From positions 496,001 through 560,000 of the forward strand of contig NZ_BNJJ01000003.1 in the NCBI RefSeq assembly GCF_016587435.1: 64,000 nucleotides of DNA, written 5' to 3'. The DNA is from Dictyobacter formicarum (GTDB taxonomy: Bacteria; Chloroflexota; Ktedonobacteria; Ktedonobacterales; Ktedonobacteraceae). The position numbers and the translations under genes were made by a program. The notes below the pieces were generated by a model. The model worked only from the letters and a program-made list of their open reading frames with translations. It did not search any database and was not told the origin of the DNA. Shown one piece after another: positions 61,793-64,000 of the stretch (position 1 is its first letter; each line of letters begins with the position of its first letter).

Positions 61793-61922
61793 CCCCTTGC
61801 TTCACGAAAACATCCCTCGTGGTCACACACCTCGCCCCACGCAGTGCGGTGCCAAAAGCGGATTTTCCTTTTTTGGGCTGCGTATGCGCGGGGCGAGGCA
61901 GGAAGCGTCGTAAAGGCCGTAT

Positions 61923-62624
61923 CTACACGATCGGGACCAGCCAGTGAGCGAACCAGCCACCTACGAGGCGTGCTACCTCATCAAAGCCGTGCTGGTTCTC
62001 AAACAGGGCCGCCTCACCAGGAACGATCTCGAGCTTCTTCTCGGACGTCAGGAGGTCCAGCAGCCGCCTGTTATGTTCGACCGCATCTTTATCGCCCTCG
62101 GCCGCCAGCAACAGGGTAGGAGCCAGCACGCGTGGTGCATACTCATTACCGAGGTCGCCCGAGTCGCCAACCGCAACCACGGCCGCCGCAATATCGGGAC
62201 GCGTAGTGGCCGCCGCGATGGCCGCCGCCCCTACCTCATTCATGCCAAAATAACCAATCGACAGATTATCCGTTGATGGATTCTCCAAAAACCATTCGGC
62301 CGCCCCGACTATACGCTGCTGCATGATATCAATATTCTGGCGGAAAAAAGCTGTACGCTCATCCAGGGCCAGTTCGTCGCTGGAAAACAGATCTAACTGC
62401 AGTGTGGCCAGACCATGTTGCTGGAAGGCTGAAGCCAGAGCAACTACATTCTGATGGGGATTCTTCTGGCTATCCTCAATGCCATGGGCCAGGATAATTA
62501 AGCCGCGCGCATCCTGCGGAATATGTAAGATGCCGTTCAAGCCGATGGCTTCCGCCCCGATACGCACAAGCTGTCCCTGTGGATTGGCGATACTACGATA
62601 ATTCTCATCATTTTGCTCGATCAT
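61923..62624 (-). CDS. Alpha/beta-hydrolase (dienelactone-hydrolase-like) with altered nucleophile
   Basis: 233 residues: LIILAHGIEDSQKNPHQNVVALASAFQQHGLATLQLDL, acid Asp in AEGDKD and His in NQHGFDEVARL. At the nucleophile elbow relatives read GYFGASTGAAA; here the sequence is GYFGMNEVGAAA, without Ser or Cys. Catalysis by the usual mechanism is doubtful. GAGG is seven bases before the ATG. Confidence 0.75.
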   Translation of the reverse strand: MIEQNDENYRSIANPQGQLVRIGAEAIGLNGILHIPQDARGLIILAHGIEDSQKNPHQNVVALASAFQQHGLATLQLDLFSSDELALDERTAFFRQNIDIMQQRIVGAAEWFLENPSTDNLSIGYFGMNEVGAAAIAAATTRPDIAAAVVAVGDSGDLGNEYAPRVLAPTLLLAAEGDKDAVEHNRRLLDLLTSEKKLEIVPGEAALFENQHGFDEVARLVGGWFAHWLVPIV

Positions 62625-62641
62625 TGCACAACCTCTTTCCT

Positions 62642-62761
62642 ATGGCGATAATGAAAAAATATCTATGCTCTATTTGTGATACGCTAAGCAGCCACGAAAC
62701 GAGCCATTCCTGCTGGCAGAAAAAGCGGTTTGGCCGAAAGCGTAACCAGAACCTCGAATAG
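62642..62761 (+). CDS. Possible tiny zinc-finger-like protein
   Basis: 39 residues with YLCSICDTLSSHETSHSCW, a possible C-x2-C ... H-x3-H/C metal site, and a basic tail. No Shine-Dalgarno is visible, so it may be a chance frame or the relic of a longer gene. Confidence 0.3.
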   Translation: MAIMKKYLCSICDTLSSHETSHSCWQKKRFGRKRNQNLE

Positions 62762-62840
62762 ACGTACATACAGTGAGAGTGGATGTAAATACCATTCTCA
62801 TACAGCTCTCATTTTTAAGCAGAAGGGGTAGGACAAAAAT

Positions 62841-64000
62841 TTGGCCCGCTGTCTCAATCCACATGTAAAACATGACAATCCCACTGGCACCGTCTGCTGC
62901 CAATATTGCGATTTCCTGGTTCAAGGCGCACAGATTGGTATCTACGAAGTAATGGACTTTATTGGTGCAGGCAGCTATGGTTATGTATACAAAGTGCGCG
63001 AGCCGAATCCGCTTAGCCGCATTCTGGCTCTCAAGGTGCTACGTATGGATCAGTTTAATGCGAAGGCGCAAGCCAGTTTCTTTCAGGAGGCGCGCCGCAT
63101 TGCGACCATGCAGCACCCGAATATTTTGCCAATCTATAACTTTGGTCAAATTAGCGGCAGTCAACAACCATATTTTGTGATGGAATACGCGCCCCACATG
63201 ATTAATGACCTTTTCCGCCGATCCGATGGCAGTCGCCGCCAGACCTTCGCGGAAGAGCTGATCCCCTATATCCAGCAGACCGCCGATGCGCTGCGCTATG
63301 TGCATGAGAATGGCCTGGTGCATCAGGATGTGAAGCCGGGAAATCTTTTGATTGGACGCAATGGGCAGATCCTGCTGGCCGACTTTGGTACCGCCTATTA
63401 TCTGGGTATGCAAACCCACGCTTCGCTGGGTGAGATTACCGGAACCGCTGCTTATATGCCGCCGGAACAGTGGCAGGGCGCACCCAGACGCCACTCCGAC
63501 CAGTATGCTCTGGCGGTCTGCTGCTATGAATTCTTGAGCGGGCGACCACCGTTTGTCTATCGGCTGTTGGAGGATATCTGGAACGCCCACATGAAAGAGC
63601 CGCCACCATCACCTCAGAAATGGAATCCACGCATTCCCGTCGAGGTTTCAGCCGTCCTGCTCCGCGCTCTATCCAAGGATTATCGCCAGCGCTATGCCAG
63701 CATTACCGAGTTCGCTGAACACTATACGCAGGCTGTCAACACGGCCAAACAGCGCTACGTGTGCCAGATCTGCGGACAACAGAATCGCACTGGTGCGCGC
63801 CGCTGCACTTTCTGTGGTGCGGAATACGACAATCGCTATTGCCAGTACTGCGATGCGCAGGTCCGCTTTGGTCAGCGTTGCTGCTCCAACTGCGGCCGTC
63901 TCACCCTGCCGCCCACGAAATTGCAGAGCAGTCCATTGATCGGCATCACCGTACGCCAGGGCCGCTACACCATCAATCGGCTCCTGAAGCAGACCGAGGA
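62841..64000 (+). CDS. Serine/threonine protein kinase with zinc ribbons, 3' end outside the window
   Basis: At least 386 residues, starting at TTG with AGGA seven bases upstream. Residues 1-24 contain Cys pairs (CLNPH ... CCQYC), a short zinc-binding element. The Hanks kinase follows: GAGSYGYVYKV, LALKVL, HQDVKPGNLL (catalytic Asp), ADFGTA, MPPEQW. After it come three Cys-rich ribbons (CQICG..CTFCG, CQYCD, CCSNCG). The last visible part, IGITVRQGRYTINRLLKQTE, looks like the start of a second kinase-like domain. Confidence 0.85.
   Translation, partial: MARCLNPHVKHDNPTGTVCCQYCDFLVQGAQIGIYEVMDFIGAGSYGYVYKVREPNPLSRILALKVLRMDQFNAKAQASFFQEARRIATMQHPNILPIYNFGQISGSQQPYFVMEYAPHMINDLFRRSDGSRRQTFAEELIPYIQQTADALRYVHENGLVHQDVKPGNLLIGRNGQILLADFGTAYYLGMQTHASLGEITGTAAYMPPEQWQGAPRRHSDQYALAVCCYEFLSGRPPFVYRLLEDIWNAHMKEPPPSPQKWNPRIPVEVSAVLLRALSKDYRQRYASITEFAEHYTQAVNTAKQRYVCQICGQQNRTGARRCTFCGAEYDNRYCQYCDAQVRFGQRCCSNCGRLTLPPTKLQSSPLIGITVRQGRYTINRLLKQTE

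Overview
The window looks like a chromosomal segment of a soil-type Chloroflexota of the class Ktedonobacteria. This is an inference from gene content and protein style: an unusually regulator-rich gene set, extracellular and intracellular plant-glycan hydrolases, kinases with zinc-ribbon tails, long low-complexity tails, and many single-gene transcription units. No 16S rRNA or other decisive marker is present. About 50 genes, one tRNA, many intrinsic terminators and a large family of small palindromic repeats can be supported.

Layout. 0.2-7 kb: sugar catabolism (two Gfo/Idh/MocA oxidoreductases, a RhaEW-type bifunctional aldolase/dehydrogenase, a DeoR regulator) and a beta-propeller protein. 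7.4-10.7 kb: an assimilatory sulfite reductase (cysI) and siroheme synthesis operon. 11.1-12.6 kb: a PHS-family phosphate-type transporter with a clear Pho-box-like promoter. 12.7-13.7 kb: a SnoaL-like protein and a small charged protein. 14.1-19.3 kb: a four-gene operon with an alpha/beta-hydrolase lacking its nucleophile, a ketosynthase, a second ketosynthase with chain-length-factor features, and a frameshifted FAD monooxygenase; together they resemble the core of a type II polyketide cluster. 19.5-23.5 kb: FGGY kinase, DHA2 exporter, ung. 23.9-29.4 kb: LacI regulator, secreted GH5 and cytoplasmic GH78 alpha-L-rhamnosidase. 29.9-32.3 kb: sufB, a Nudix hydrolase and tRNA-Arg(UCU).

32.3-37.1 kb is a gene graveyard next to the tRNA: two relics of the same tyrosine-recombinase C-terminus, broken EamA and MFS transporters, a histidine-kinase stump, and an intact small gene for a Gly/Tyr-repeat peptide with a RiPP-like leader. 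37.4-47.9 kb: a TPR protein behind a (GAAA)9 microsatellite, a membrane protein ending in an excisionase-type HTH, a PQQ-like propeller, two SRPBCC paralogues with coiled-coil tails, a PAS-GAF histidine kinase, and a Gfo/Idh/MocA plus uronate-dehydrogenase-like pair. 48.0-52.2 kb: nucleotidyltransferase, GNAT, MBL hydrolase, and two ABC ATPases, one carrying an AbrB-like tail. 52.5-58.8 kb: an ECF sigma factor overlapping an anti-sigma factor fused to a type 1 periplasmic-binding-protein sensor, next to a DUF2089/SHOCT/DUF4097 cluster. 58.9-64 kb: TIGR01976-type aminotransferase, aldo/keto reductase, Mop-like TOBE protein, degenerate hydrolase, and a zinc-ribbon Ser/Thr kinase running off the end.

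The strongest unusual signals are: the 23-copy palindrome family, whose hairpin stem changes by compensatory substitutions and which has supplied stop codons to three genes; the sigma/anti-sigma/binding-protein receptor; the type II PKS-like KS/CLF operon; and the Gly/Tyr-repeat peptide. All functions are read from sequence and family knowledge; no searches were run.
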